Shown here in pieces: positions 1 to 6,975 of a DNA stretch of 13,113 nt. The stretch is from Thermoanaerobaculia bacterium (GTDB lineage: Bacteria; Acidobacteriota; Thermoanaerobaculia; Gp7-AA8), in the NCBI GenBank assembly GCA_023700825.1, contig JAMPYE010000065.1, forward strand, positions 1 to 13,113, given 5' to 3'. Made by a program: the position numbers and the translations under genes. Numbering within the stretch: the first letter of the stretch is position 1; each line of letters opens with the position of its first letter. Under the pieces are notes generated by a model. It was not told the origin of the DNA, did no database searches, and saw only the letters and a list, made by a program, of their open reading frames with translations.

Positions 1-771
1 CGCATCGACTCGAAGACGAGGGTCGTGGCGCTCTCGTCCGTTTCCTTTCACAACGGCTTTCGCCCCGACCTCGAGGCGATCGGCGCGCTCTGCGCGTCGC
101 GAGACGTCCTGCTCTCGGTCGACGCGATCCAGAGCCTCGGCGCGCTCGCGATGGACGTGCGTCGATACGGGATTTCCTTCCTCGCGGCCGACGGGCACAA
201 ATGGATGCTCGGCCCCGAGGGGCTGGCGATCTTCTACGTCGCGGAGGCGGCGCGCGAGCGGTTGACGCCTCTCGAGTCGGGGTGGATGAGCATCTCCCAG
301 GGAGCGACGAGCCTCGGCAGGACGACCGAGTTGCACCGCGACAGCCGCAGATTCGAGGGAGGCGCGATCAATACCGCGGGAGTCTGCGGGCTCGACGCGT
401 CGATCTCGTTCCTCAATTCGATCGGGCTCGACGAGATCGAGAGCGAGCTGCTCCGGATCGCGGCGTTGCTCGCGACGCGGCTTCAGGACCTGGGCTTTAC
501 CGTTCGTTCGCCGATGCCGCTCAGGTCGGGAATCGTCGCGGTGACGCCGCCGCCGGAGCTCGACCTCGTGAGTGTTAGGCGCCTCGTTCGCCCGTCCCCG
601 GCCGAGGACCGTCCCGACGAGGGCGCGGCGGTCAGGTTGCTCCACGCTTGGCTCGAGCACGAGGGCGTGATCTGCTCGGCGAGGGAAGGGATGCTTCGCT
701 TCTCGCCGCACTTCTACAATGACGACACCGAAGTCGAGCGGGTCGCCGGACTGCTGGGCAGCCTGGTCTGA
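1..771 (+). CDS. Class V PLP-dependent aminotransferase, 3' part (5' end outside window)
   Basis: The reading frame is open from base 1 (first residues RIDSKTRV), so the start lies upstream and about 256 C-terminal residues are visible. Fold-type I, class V features are clear. The Asp of SVDAIQSLGAL (bases 121-123) should pair with the PLP ring nitrogen, and the Lys of DGHKWMLGPEG (bases 199-201) should form the PLP Schiff base. A later RRFEGGAINTAG segment resembles the R-(F/Y)-E-x-G substrate/PLP region of the SufS, isopenicillin-N-epimerase and kynureninase-like group. The C-terminus GMLRFSPHFYNDDTEVERV is the typical small-domain ending. No Cys-containing sulfurtransferase loop is seen at the expected place near the C-terminus, so desulfurase activity is not supported and the substrate cannot be named. 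The gene ends in TGA 30 bases before rmuC, so the two may be co-transcribed. The family assignment is firm; the specific function is unknown. Confidence 0.88.
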   Translation, partial: RIDSKTRVVALSSVSFHNGFRPDLEAIGALCASRDVLLSVDAIQSLGALAMDVRRYGISFLAADGHKWMLGPEGLAIFYVAEAARERLTPLESGWMSISQGATSLGRTTELHRDSRRFEGGAINTAGVCGLDASISFLNSIGLDEIESELLRIAALLATRLQDLGFTVRSPMPLRSGIVAVTPPPELDLVSVRRLVRPSPAEDRPDEGAAVRLLHAWLEHEGVICSAREGMLRFSPHFYNDDTEVERVAGLLGSLV

Positions 772-801
772 CTCGATGGTCCCGGGAGGGGACAAGGGAA
801 C

Positions 802-2208
802 ATGGAGCCAATCATTCTCGTCGTGGGTCTCGTCGCGCTGATCGCAGGCGCTCTCGCAGGCTGGCTGGTCGCGTCGACGCGGTCGCAGGCCGCGTTAGGC
901 GAGGCGACAGGGGAACTGCGACGCCTCGAGGCGGAGTTGGAGGCGGCGCGGCGCGAGCGCGAGCGGACCGAAGGAGAGCTCACCGGCCTGCGCGTGAGGC
1001 TCGAGGATGCGCAGAAGGCGACAGCCGGAGCCGACGCGCGGCTGGAGGAGGCGCAAAAGAACGTCGAGGAGCTGCGAAAGTTCGTCGACGCATCCCGCGA
1101 ACAGCTGAAGGGGGCGTATGCCGAGCTCTCGCGGGACGCGCTCTCGAGTGCGATCGAGCAGCTGGGAGAAGTGGTGAAGCCACAGTTGGAGGGAGCGCAA
1201 ACCGCGATCGGAACGACGCTCGACGAGAGGGGCAAGGCGATCGAGACGCTACTCGCTCCGGTGCGGGAGATGATCGAGAGCTATCGCAAGCAGATGGAGG
1301 AGAGCGAAAGCCATCGCAACAAGGCGCTCGGCGGGATCGGCGAGCAGCTCAAGAATCTGCTGGATGCCAACAACCAGACGAGACAGGAGACCGCGAAACT
1401 CGCATCCGCGCTGCGGAATCCGGCAGTCAGCGGCTCGTGGGGAGAAAACACGCTCCGGAACTGCGTCGAGCAGGCTGGGATGAGCGACTACTGCGACTTC
1501 ACGACGCAGGAGACGGTCACCTCGGAGGAGGGTAGGAAGCTTCGTCCCGACATGCAGGTCAAGCTTCCGGGCGGAAGGGTCATCGCGGTCGACTCGAAGG
1601 CGCCGCTCGAGTCGTACCTCGAGGCGGCGGCCGAGCAGGACGAGACCCGACGAAACCAGTTGCTCGCCGACCACGCCGGCAAGATCCGGCGCCACGTCGA
1701 CGCGCTGTCGAGGAAGGAGTACCAGGCGAGCGTGGGCCCGTCGCTCGATTTCACGATCCTCTTCGTCGGGGGCGAGCAGTTCCTGTCGGCCGCGCTCGTC
1801 AAAGACCCGACGCTCTTCGAATACGCGGCGACGCGAAAGATCTATCTCGCGTCGCCGATGGTCCTGCTTCCGATGCTGCGCGCGGTTGCGGCAGGCTGGC
1901 GCGCCGACAAGGCGGAGCAGAGTGCGATGGAATCGCTCGAGGTCGGGCTCGAGCTCTGCAAGCGCTTCGTCAAGTTCTTCGACTACTTCGGGGCGGTCGG
2001 AAAGAGCCTGGAAGGCAGCGTGAAGAGCTTCAACGAGGCGGTGCAGTCGGCGAGCTCCCGCCTGATTCCGCAGGTTTCGAAACTTCAGGGGATGGTAGGC
2101 GCCGAGAAGCAGATCGACGACGTGAAGCCGATCGAGCGCCTCGTCGAGGCCGCGCCGGTCGACGATCCGCGGCTCGCCGCACTGCGCGACGAAGCGCCCA
2201 CGAAGTAA
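802..2208 (+). CDS. rmuC: DNA recombination protein RmuC
   Basis: This 468-residue protein is close to the usual RmuC length (about 475 in E. coli). An N-terminal hydrophobic segment (residues 4-24) suggests a membrane anchor. A long Glu/Arg/Ala-rich coiled coil follows (about 28-200). The RmuC core then runs from about 205 to 390, with signatures NPAVSGSWGENTL, LRPDMQVKLPGG, VIAVDSKAPLESYL, FVGGEQFLSAAL and YLASPMVLLPMLR. The family is linked to limiting inversions and rearrangements at repeats, and the core is related to restriction-endonuclease-like nucleases; catalysis is inferred from family work, not shown here. The ATG at 802 is preceded by purine-rich GGGAGGGGACAAGGG, a good ribosome binding site. 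It lies 30 bases after the aminotransferase and ends in TAA. No T-tailed terminator follows; the hairpin cluster downstream may serve. Confidence 0.95.
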   Translation: MEPIILVVGLVALIAGALAGWLVASTRSQAALGEATGELRRLEAELEAARRERERTEGELTGLRVRLEDAQKATAGADARLEEAQKNVEELRKFVDASREQLKGAYAELSRDALSSAIEQLGEVVKPQLEGAQTAIGTTLDERGKAIETLLAPVREMIESYRKQMEESESHRNKALGGIGEQLKNLLDANNQTRQETAKLASALRNPAVSGSWGENTLRNCVEQAGMSDYCDFTTQETVTSEEGRKLRPDMQVKLPGGRVIAVDSKAPLESYLEAAAEQDETRRNQLLADHAGKIRRHVDALSRKEYQASVGPSLDFTILFVGGEQFLSAALVKDPTLFEYAATRKIYLASPMVLLPMLRAVAAGWRADKAEQSAMESLEVGLELCKRFVKFFDYFGAVGKSLEGSVKSFNEAVQSASSRLIPQVSKLQGMVGAEKQIDDVKPIERLVEAAPVDDPRLAALRDEAPTK

Positions 2209-2216
2209 CGACGTGC

Positions 2217-2347
2217 AGTGCGGGAGCGAAGCTTCCGCTCTTACTCGCCGAAGCGAAGCTTCGGTGGGACGGTTTTGTGCGAGATTGAGACGGGGAGCGG
2301 AAGCTCTCGCTTCCGCCGAGGAAGGGCGAAAGCTTCGCTTTCGCACT
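2217..2347. repeat. Hairpin-cluster element bounded by a 16 bp imperfect inverted repeat
   Basis: The ends AGTGCGGGAGCGAAGC (2217-2232) and the reverse complement of 2332-2347 (AGTGCGAAAGCGAAGC) match at 14 of 16 bases. Inside are three perfect hairpins sharing a GAAGC/GCTTC theme: CCGAAGC-gaa-GCTTCGG (2248-2264), GCGGAAGC-tctc-GCTTCCGC (2297-2316) and GCGAAAGC-ttc-GCTTTCGC (2326-2344). A fourth, imperfect one lies at 2224-2240 (GAGCG-aagcttc-CGCTC). It sits between convergent gene ends. No T-run follows any hairpin and no target-site duplication is obvious. It may be a REP/MITE-like intergenic element or a structured 3' UTR. The palindromes are certain; the identity as one element is inference. 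Confidence 0.7.
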
Positions 2348-2369
2348 CCACATGGCTCCCGCCTAACGA

Positions 2370-2400
2370 GAATGTCTAACAACTAAGATCTAATAACTCC
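2370..2400. repeat. Degenerate AT-rich heptamer repeat, copy 1 (CTAANNN units)
   Basis: After the 17-base word GAATGTCTAACAACTAA (2370-2386), the heptamers CTAACAA, CTAAGAT and CTAATAA run from 2376 to 2396. CTAA recurs exactly every 7 bases, so TAA (plus) and TAG (minus) stops occur in all three frames on both strands. The same 17-base word recurs exactly at 10497-10513. It lies just past the end of the minus-strand gene ending at 2406 and stands out by its low GC content. Confidence 0.75.
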
Positions 2401-2405
2401 CCCCC

Positions 2406-3422
2406 TCACACTCCGCGCCAGTCCTCGTCGATCTCGTCGAAGAAGGTCGTGTCGTCCGACCGCAGCCAGGCTTCGAGCGCGGCGACGGACGAGGTATCGA
2501 GCGTCTGGATGATCGACAGGCTGGCTGCCGAGGCGATGCGGTCGACGGGCTTGTGGAGCTGTGCCACGAGCTTCGAGGAGCGCAGGAGCGTCCAGCCGAG
2601 CTCGACGTCGCGCTTGAGCCGGAGGAGTCGTGTGCCGGCGACTGCAAGCCGGATCGCCGCGCTCCAGTTGCCATGTGGCTCGAGCCCCGGGATCACGACG
2701 CGGTCGGCCAGCGAGCGCGCGTGCGCCAGCCTCGCGACGAACCTCTCGGTGTCGGCGCTCTCGTCCTCCCAGTCGCCGTCGAAGAGCGACTTCCAGGCCT
2801 AGGGAGAGCCGCCGAGCGCGTCGGCGACGGCGTGCTTTGCGGAGGGATCGAGGTCGACCGGCACCGAGGCCAGGTACGACGCGCCATTCTCAACGGCGAG
2901 ATCGGCGATCTCGCGGAGCGTTTCCTCACAGGCCCGCGCGGGCATCACCGCCGGGATCAGCGCACCCCATCGGAATCCTGCTTCCGCGGCTCGTTGGAAG
3001 AGCCTGGAGAGATCGCCGGCAAGAAGGGGCCAGCAGGAGATCACGAGCGACGAGCGATCGGACGGCTCGATCGAGGGAACCCGCCCCGTCGTGGAGATGA
3101 GTTGCGTCGCGAGTGAGCCGCGCGCCTGAAGGGCTCGCATCGCCTCCTCGCCGCGACGAAAGATCGTCTCCGTCACTTCCGCCGACTCGACGAGCACCGG
3201 ATCGTCGAGCCTCTGCTCGCGCTCGAGCTGGCCCGCGACGGCCTGCGTGACGGATACGTCGCGCTTCGCCTTTCCCGTCGCGCTCAGAGACAGGTAATTG
3301 ATGGCGACGCCCTGCCCTCGCGGCGCGCCGTAAGGCGCCACGGTGGTCGCCTGCCAGAACGGCGCCTGCGGATGCGTGGCGCGCTCGAGGCGTAGCTGGG
3401 AGATCTTCTGGTGCGTGATCAA
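2406..3422 (-). pseudogene. Unrecognised conserved-looking protein gene after ribE, interrupted by an in-frame TAG at codon 208
   Basis: The frame starts at TTG (3422-3420), overlapping the ribE stop as TTGA, and would encode 338 codons before TGA at 2406. Codon 208 (2801-2799) is TAG, leaving 207 residues before it and 130 after it. The downstream part (AWKSLFDGDWEDES... to ...FDEIDEDWRGV) stays in the same frame with the same GC-rich third positions, so this looks like one gene with a recent nonsense change or a base-call error. I do not recognise the family. Visible features are HPQAPFWQATTVAPYGAP near the N-terminus, a Ser/Thr-rich SLATQLISTTGRVPS segment, a hydrophobic LVISCWPLLAGDL strand with following helices, and an acidic C-terminus. 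No Cys cluster, Walker motif, signal peptide or membrane span is seen. The first part could survive as a 207-residue protein. A GTG at 2696 is the first plausible restart. TAG ends three other genes here normally, so the code is standard. Confidence 0.65.
2799..2801 (-). other. In-frame TAG codon splitting the gene downstream of ribE
   Basis: On the minus strand the local reading is GGC TCT CCC TAG GCC TGG AAG TCG (G S P stop A W K S). The upstream and downstream open segments are in the same frame: the two stop positions, 2799 and 2406, differ by 393 bases, or 131 codons. A single transition from CAG or TGG would give TAG. No stem-loop of selenocysteine or pyrrolysine type is evident just downstream. 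Confidence 0.85.
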
Positions 3423-4024
3423 TCGCGGTTCGGACGGTACGGGCCGAGAAGCTTGACCGCGTACTTGGCCATCATATCGAACTCGAGATTGACCGCGTCG
3501 CCGATGCGCGAGTCGCCGAGGTTGGTTCGCAGCAGCGTTTCGGGGATCAACGCCGCGGCGAACGACGTCGCGTCGGGCTCGACGACGGTAAGCGACACGC
3601 CGTCGACCGCGATCGATCCCTTCGAGATGATGAAATCGCCGAACTCCCGGGGGAAGCTCCAGCGAAACACCGCGAACTCTCCCTCGCGCCTCGAGTCGAC
3701 GAGCTGCCCGACTGCGTCGACGTGCCCTTGCACGATGTGTCCCCCGAGCAGCGCGCCGAGCGCGAGGGCGCGTTCGAGGTTGACCCGCGTGCCTCTCACA
3801 AGCCGGCCGAGGCTCGTCACGGAGAGGGTCTCGTTCGAGAGGTCGGCGACGAAGACGCCGCGATCGTTGGGGAGGGAGGTGAGGCACACGCCGTTGACGG
3901 CGAGGCTCTCCCCGCGCCGGAGTGGCGAGCCGAGGTCGATCGGCTCGAGCTCGAGCCTCGCCCCGCCTTCGATCGGCGTGAGCGCGGCCACGGTTCCAAG
4001 GTGCTCGATGATTCCAGTGAACAT
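3419..4024 (-). CDS. ribE: Riboflavin synthase alpha subunit
   Basis: This enzyme dismutates two 6,7-dimethyl-8-ribityllumazine molecules to riboflavin plus the pyrimidinedione. The 201-residue protein has the two lumazine-binding repeats: residues 1-97, opening with the family signature MFTGIIE and containing NGVCLT (44-49), and residues 98-195, containing the matching DGVSLT (141-146) and followed by PETL and TNLG. GGHIVQGHVD (94-103) marks the join between repeats. I chose the MFTGIIE start for family fit. An ATG 15 bases upstream (4039, adding MTETT) overlaps the ribD stop as ATGA and may be the true coupled start. The stop overlaps the next gene's TTG start. A ribH (lumazine synthase) gene is not present in the window. 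Confidence 0.95.
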   Translation of the reverse strand: MFTGIIEHLGTVAALTPIEGGARLELEPIDLGSPLRRGESLAVNGVCLTSLPNDRGVFVADLSNETLSVTSLGRLVRGTRVNLERALALGALLGGHIVQGHVDAVGQLVDSRREGEFAVFRWSFPREFGDFIISKGSIAVDGVSLTVVEPDATSFAAALIPETLLRTNLGDSRIGDAVNLEFDMMAKYAVKLLGPYRPNRD

Positions 4025-4035
4025 GGTGGTCTCGG

Positions 4036-5112
4036 TCATTTCGGGTAAGCGGTCAGTAGGAGGTCGGGGCCCACGGGCTCGACGGAGTCGAAGCGGATTC
4101 CGATCGCGTCCGCGAGATCGGTCACGGGGTCGCCGCCGAACAGCGCAGGCGCCGCGGAGCCGCCGATCAGCTTCGGCGCGATGAACAGTGCCATCTTGTG
4201 CCAGAGGTGGTGGCGGATCAGCGTCGTGTGAATGCCGGAGCCACCTTCGACGATGATGGAACGAATTCCGCGCGCTCCGAGCTCGGTCCAGCATCCGGTG
4301 AGGGCCTCGTCCCAGCCGTCGGGCACCGCGGAGACGATTTCGAGTCCGGGCGACGGCGCGATGCGCGACGGTGACGAGGTGACGAGGATCGTCTTCTCCC
4401 CGTCGCGCAGGACGCGGGCTTCCGCCGGAACGCGGCCCGTCGCGTCGACGACCACGCGAGTCCAGGGGGTGATCGACGAAGAGAGACCGAGGCGCCGCGT
4501 CAGCTCGGGATCGTCGGCCGCGATCGTCCCGGCGCCAACGAGGATCGCGTCGTACTCTTCGCGCAGTTCGAGACTTCGGTGCCGCGCGGCTTCAGAGGTG
4601 ATCCATCGACTCGATCTCGTCTCGGTTGCGAGCTTCCCGTCGAGCGTCATTGCGGCTTTGAGGAGGACGAACGGCCGATCGGTCGCGACCGACACCAGGA
4701 ACTTCTCGTTGAGGTGGCGCGCCTCCTCGGCGAGAAGGCCGGTCTCGACGTGAATTCCCGCCTCGCGCAGGCGACGGATGCCGGCTCCGTTAACCTCGGG
4801 GTGGGGGTCGCCGAGGGCCACGACGACCTTTCCGATCCGCGCCTCGATCAGCGCGTCGACGCAGGGAGGCGTTCGCCCGTGATGGCTGCACGGCTCGAGA
4901 TTCACGTAGAGCGTGGCTCCGGCGGGATCCTCCGGGCAGTTTCTTAGCGCCTCGATCTCGGCGTGCGGAAGCCCGGCCCGGAGGTGAAAGCCCTCGCCAA
5001 TGACACGGCCCTCGCGCACCACGACGCAGCCGACCATCGGGTTCGGGCTGGCCGAGTAACGGCCGTTCGCCGCCAGCTCGAGGGCGCGGCTCATGAACTG
5101 CATGTCGGTCAT
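4036..5112 (-). CDS. ribD: Bifunctional riboflavin biosynthesis deaminase/reductase RibD
   Basis: RibD deaminates 2,5-diamino-6-ribosylamino-pyrimidinone phosphate and then reduces the ribose side chain with NADPH. The 358 residues cover both domains. The N-terminal cytidine-deaminase-like domain has the zinc ligands H50 and catalytic E52 (HAEIEAL) and C75/C84 (EPCSHHGRTPPC). The C-terminal reductase domain starts about residue 147 with LKAAMTLDGKLA, then SRWITS, DAILVGAGTIAADDPELT and the NADPH-site IIVEGGSGIHTTL. I chose ATG 5112 (MTDMQFMSRAL), with ATG 5103 as an alternative; the frame stays open to 5229, but the extra N-terminus is not family-like. There is no clear Shine-Dalgarno. A TACAAT hexamer 10 bases upstream could be a -10 box of a near-leaderless transcript (weak). 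It overlaps or abuts ribE, so the two are probably translated together. Confidence 0.95.
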   Translation of the reverse strand: MTDMQFMSRALELAANGRYSASPNPMVGCVVVREGRVIGEGFHLRAGLPHAEIEALRNCPEDPAGATLYVNLEPCSHHGRTPPCVDALIEARIGKVVVALGDPHPEVNGAGIRRLREAGIHVETGLLAEEARHLNEKFLVSVATDRPFVLLKAAMTLDGKLATETRSSRWITSEAARHRSLELREEYDAILVGAGTIAADDPELTRRLGLSSSITPWTRVVVDATGRVPAEARVLRDGEKTILVTSSPSRIAPSPGLEIVSAVPDGWDEALTGCWTELGARGIRSIIVEGGSGIHTTLIRHHLWHKMALFIAPKLIGGSAAPALFGGDPVTDLADAIGIRFDSVEPVGPDLLLTAYPK

Positions 5113-5209
5113 CGAGTCGATTGTATCCGCACCGGGAAGCGGGGAGTGGTGCCGCAGGGCACGTCGGGATGTGCCGATCGCGACGCATCGACCTTCGTGC
5201 GCAGAAACA

Positions 5210-5241
5210 CGAAGGGGCACGGCGATCACCGTGCCCCTTCG
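5210..5241 (-). terminator. Hairpin terminator after the HtrA-like protease gene
   Basis: A perfect 13 bp stem (5210-5222 with 5229-5241) encloses a 6-base loop. Read on the minus strand the stem is followed by TGTTTCT, a modest U-rich tail. It lies about 20 bases beyond the protease stop codon and before ribD, so it most likely ends the protease transcript and makes ribD start its own unit. Confidence 0.8.
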
Positions 5242-5260
5242 CTGGTCCGTCGAATCAGTC

Positions 5261-6793
5261 CTACGGGATTTCGATGACGCGGAAGAACGAGCGCGTTGGC
5301 CCGCCCGCGCGCGAGCCGCGCGTGACGTAGAGTGGCAGTGCGTCTCCGCTCTTGAGGCTTTCGATCACCTCCCGGAGATCCTCCGGCGTCCTGACCTTCT
5401 TGCCCCGTGCCTTCGTGATCACGTCACCCACCGCGACTCCGGCCTCGCCGGCGGGCGAGACTTCCTTCACGTCGGTCACGACGATGCCCTCGAGGGTCTC
5501 GTCGACGCCGTACATCTGGCGGGTGCGGTCGGTCAGCTCCTGCACCGAAATGCCGATCTTGTTTCTCGTCGGCTCGGCCTTGGGGGCCGGCTCGTCGGCC
5601 CCCGCGACGTCGTCCGTGCGCTCCGCGGTGGTCGCCGTGAGCGTCTTCTTCTGCCCGTCGCGATAGACCGTGATCTTCACCTTCACGCCGGGGCCGACAT
5701 CGGAGACGTAGTCGATCAGGTCGCGTGTGCGCTTGACCACCTTGTCGTCGACCTGGACGATGATGTCGCCCGCCAGAATGCCTGCCTTGTCGGCCGGCTT
5801 GCCCGCTACGGGCTGCTCGACGAGCACGCCGCGGCTCCCTTCCGGAAGACCGAACGCCTTTGCGTCCAGTGCCTCGACGTCGCGGATGTTGATGCCCAAG
5901 TAACCGCGGCTCACCGCGCCCTTGTCCCGCAGTTGCGGGTAGATCCGCTTCGCGACGTTGACCGGAGTGGCAAAGCCGATGTTCTGCGCGTAGGCGCGGA
6001 TTGCCGTGTTGATGCCGATGACCTCGCCGTTGATGTTCAGCAACGGACCACCCGAGTTGCCGTAATTGATCGCGGCGTCAGTCTGGATGAAGTCCTCGAA
6101 CGAGGTGGTCGCCTGGCTGATGCCGATCGAGCGGCCGCGGCCGGAGATCACGCCGACAGTCAGCGTGTTGTTGAACTGGAGCGGGTTGCCGATGGCGATG
6201 GCCCAGTCGCCGACGCGGATCCTGTCGGAGTCGCCGAGCTTGACGGTCGGAAGCTTTTCCTTCGTCTCAACCTTGATGAGGGCGATATCGGTCGCCTCGT
6301 CACGGCCGACGATCGTCGCCGGCATTGTGCGACCTGGATCGTCGAGGGTCTGGCCGATCACGACTTCGATCTTCGTCGCCCCTTCGATCACATGGTTGTT
6401 CGTGAGGATGTAGCCGTCCTCGGTGATGATGAAGCCGGTGCCGCCCGAAACCTGGCGACGCTCTTCCGGCTGCTGCTGCTGCGGCGACTGAGGCGCCTGG
6501 CGGCCCGGGTCAGGGAAGAAGAACTCGAACGGATCGTTGCCGTGGAAACGGCGAGCCGGCTCCTTCACCACCTCGGTGGAGGTGATCGAGACGACGGCCG
6601 GCATTACGCGATCGGCGATGTCGGCGAACGAGGGGACGGTCACCGAGGCGACAGGTGCCCGGCGATCCGCCGAGGCCTCCTGGGCGATCGACGGGCGGGT
6701 GAAGCCGAAGTCGGCGGTCAGAATGACACCGGCGGCGAACGAGGCCACGACGATTGCGGCCACCGAAAAAGCGCGCTTGGCGGGTTGGTTCAT
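5261..6793 (-). CDS. degP: Periplasmic serine endoprotease, HtrA/DegP (Do) family
   Basis: This 510-residue envelope quality-control protease has an N-terminal hydrophobic segment (residues 8-26, after the basic MNQPAKR) acting as signal peptide or anchor. The trypsin-like domain carries the full triad: H134 in TNNHVIEG, D169 in DEATDIALIKVE and S247 in YGNSGGPLLNINGEVIGINTA. A Gln/Pro-rich loop (about 100-114) sits where DegP has its LA loop. PDZ1 spans about 297-388 (GYLGINI, GILAGDIIVQVDD) and PDZ2 about 411-508 (GISVQEL, AGVAVGDVITKARG). They are joined by an acidic/Pro linker (393-410). ATG 6793 is preceded by AGGAGGAAGAAGGATTC, a strong ribosome binding site. It is transcribed divergently from dusB. 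It could equally be called DegQ or MucD; family and activity are secure. Confidence 0.95.
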   Translation of the reverse strand: MNQPAKRAFSVAAIVVASFAAGVILTADFGFTRPSIAQEASADRRAPVASVTVPSFADIADRVMPAVVSITSTEVVKEPARRFHGNDPFEFFFPDPGRQAPQSPQQQQPEERRQVSGGTGFIITEDGYILTNNHVIEGATKIEVVIGQTLDDPGRTMPATIVGRDEATDIALIKVETKEKLPTVKLGDSDRIRVGDWAIAIGNPLQFNNTLTVGVISGRGRSIGISQATTSFEDFIQTDAAINYGNSGGPLLNINGEVIGINTAIRAYAQNIGFATPVNVAKRIYPQLRDKGAVSRGYLGINIRDVEALDAKAFGLPEGSRGVLVEQPVAGKPADKAGILAGDIIVQVDDKVVKRTRDLIDYVSDVGPGVKVKITVYRDGQKKTLTATTAERTDDVAGADEPAPKAEPTRNKIGISVQELTDRTRQMYGVDETLEGIVVTDVKEVSPAGEAGVAVGDVITKARGKKVRTPEDLREVIESLKSGDALPLYVTRGSRAGGPTRSFFRVIEIP

Positions 6794-6850
6794 GAATCCT
6801 TCTTCCTCCTGGAAAGATATGGAGATGTGCGCTGGTTAGCTGGGATCGGA

Positions 6851-6866
6851 CCGCCCGCGCGGGCGG
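6851..6866. repeat. 16 bp GC palindrome in the protease gene leader region
   Basis: CCGCCCGCGCGGGCGG is a perfect palindrome, 58 bases upstream of the protease start. As RNA on the minus strand it could form a short stable hairpin in the 5' leader; as DNA it could be a dimer binding site. Role unknown. Confidence 0.5.
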
Positions 6867-6943
6867 CTGCGATTGATCTTGTGACGTACACTGACACCTT
6901 ACGTAACTGTCGAACGTGCCACCGGTTGACCCTCATTCCGGCC

Positions 6944-6963
6944 TGTTTGCAGTTTGTTTGCAG
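6944..6963 (+). promoter_or_regulatory. Tandem 9 bp direct repeat just upstream of dusB
   Basis: TGTTTGCAG occurs at 6944-6952 and again at 6955-6963, an 11-base (one helical turn) period. It ends 12 bases before the dusB ATG and runs into the ribosome binding site AGGGA. This could be an operator or a chance duplication. Confidence 0.35.
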
Positions 6964-6975
6964 GGATTGAAGACG

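Larger units (their letters stand above)
6794..6975. promoter_or_regulatory. Divergent control region between the protease gene and dusB
   Basis: These 182 bases separate two divergent starts, so both promoters should lie here. I see no convincing -35/-10 pair in either direction. TTGTGA (about 6880) with CGTAAC 17 bases on is a weak plus-strand candidate. The Shine-Dalgarno AGGAGG of the protease gene lies near 6810 on the minus strand. ACGT occurs three times (6884, 6901, 6914) without regular spacing. Confidence 0.5.

Noticed and set aside
2799..3422. Selenocysteine or pyrrolysine recoding at the in-frame stop
   Set aside because: The codon is TAG, not TGA, no downstream insertion element is evident, and TAG ends three other genes here, so mutation or sequencing error is the simpler reading.
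5113..5260. Possible FMN (RFN) riboswitch upstream of ribD
   Set aside because: The leader lacks the conserved RFN elements; it holds only the protease terminator hairpin and a small 5 bp stem.
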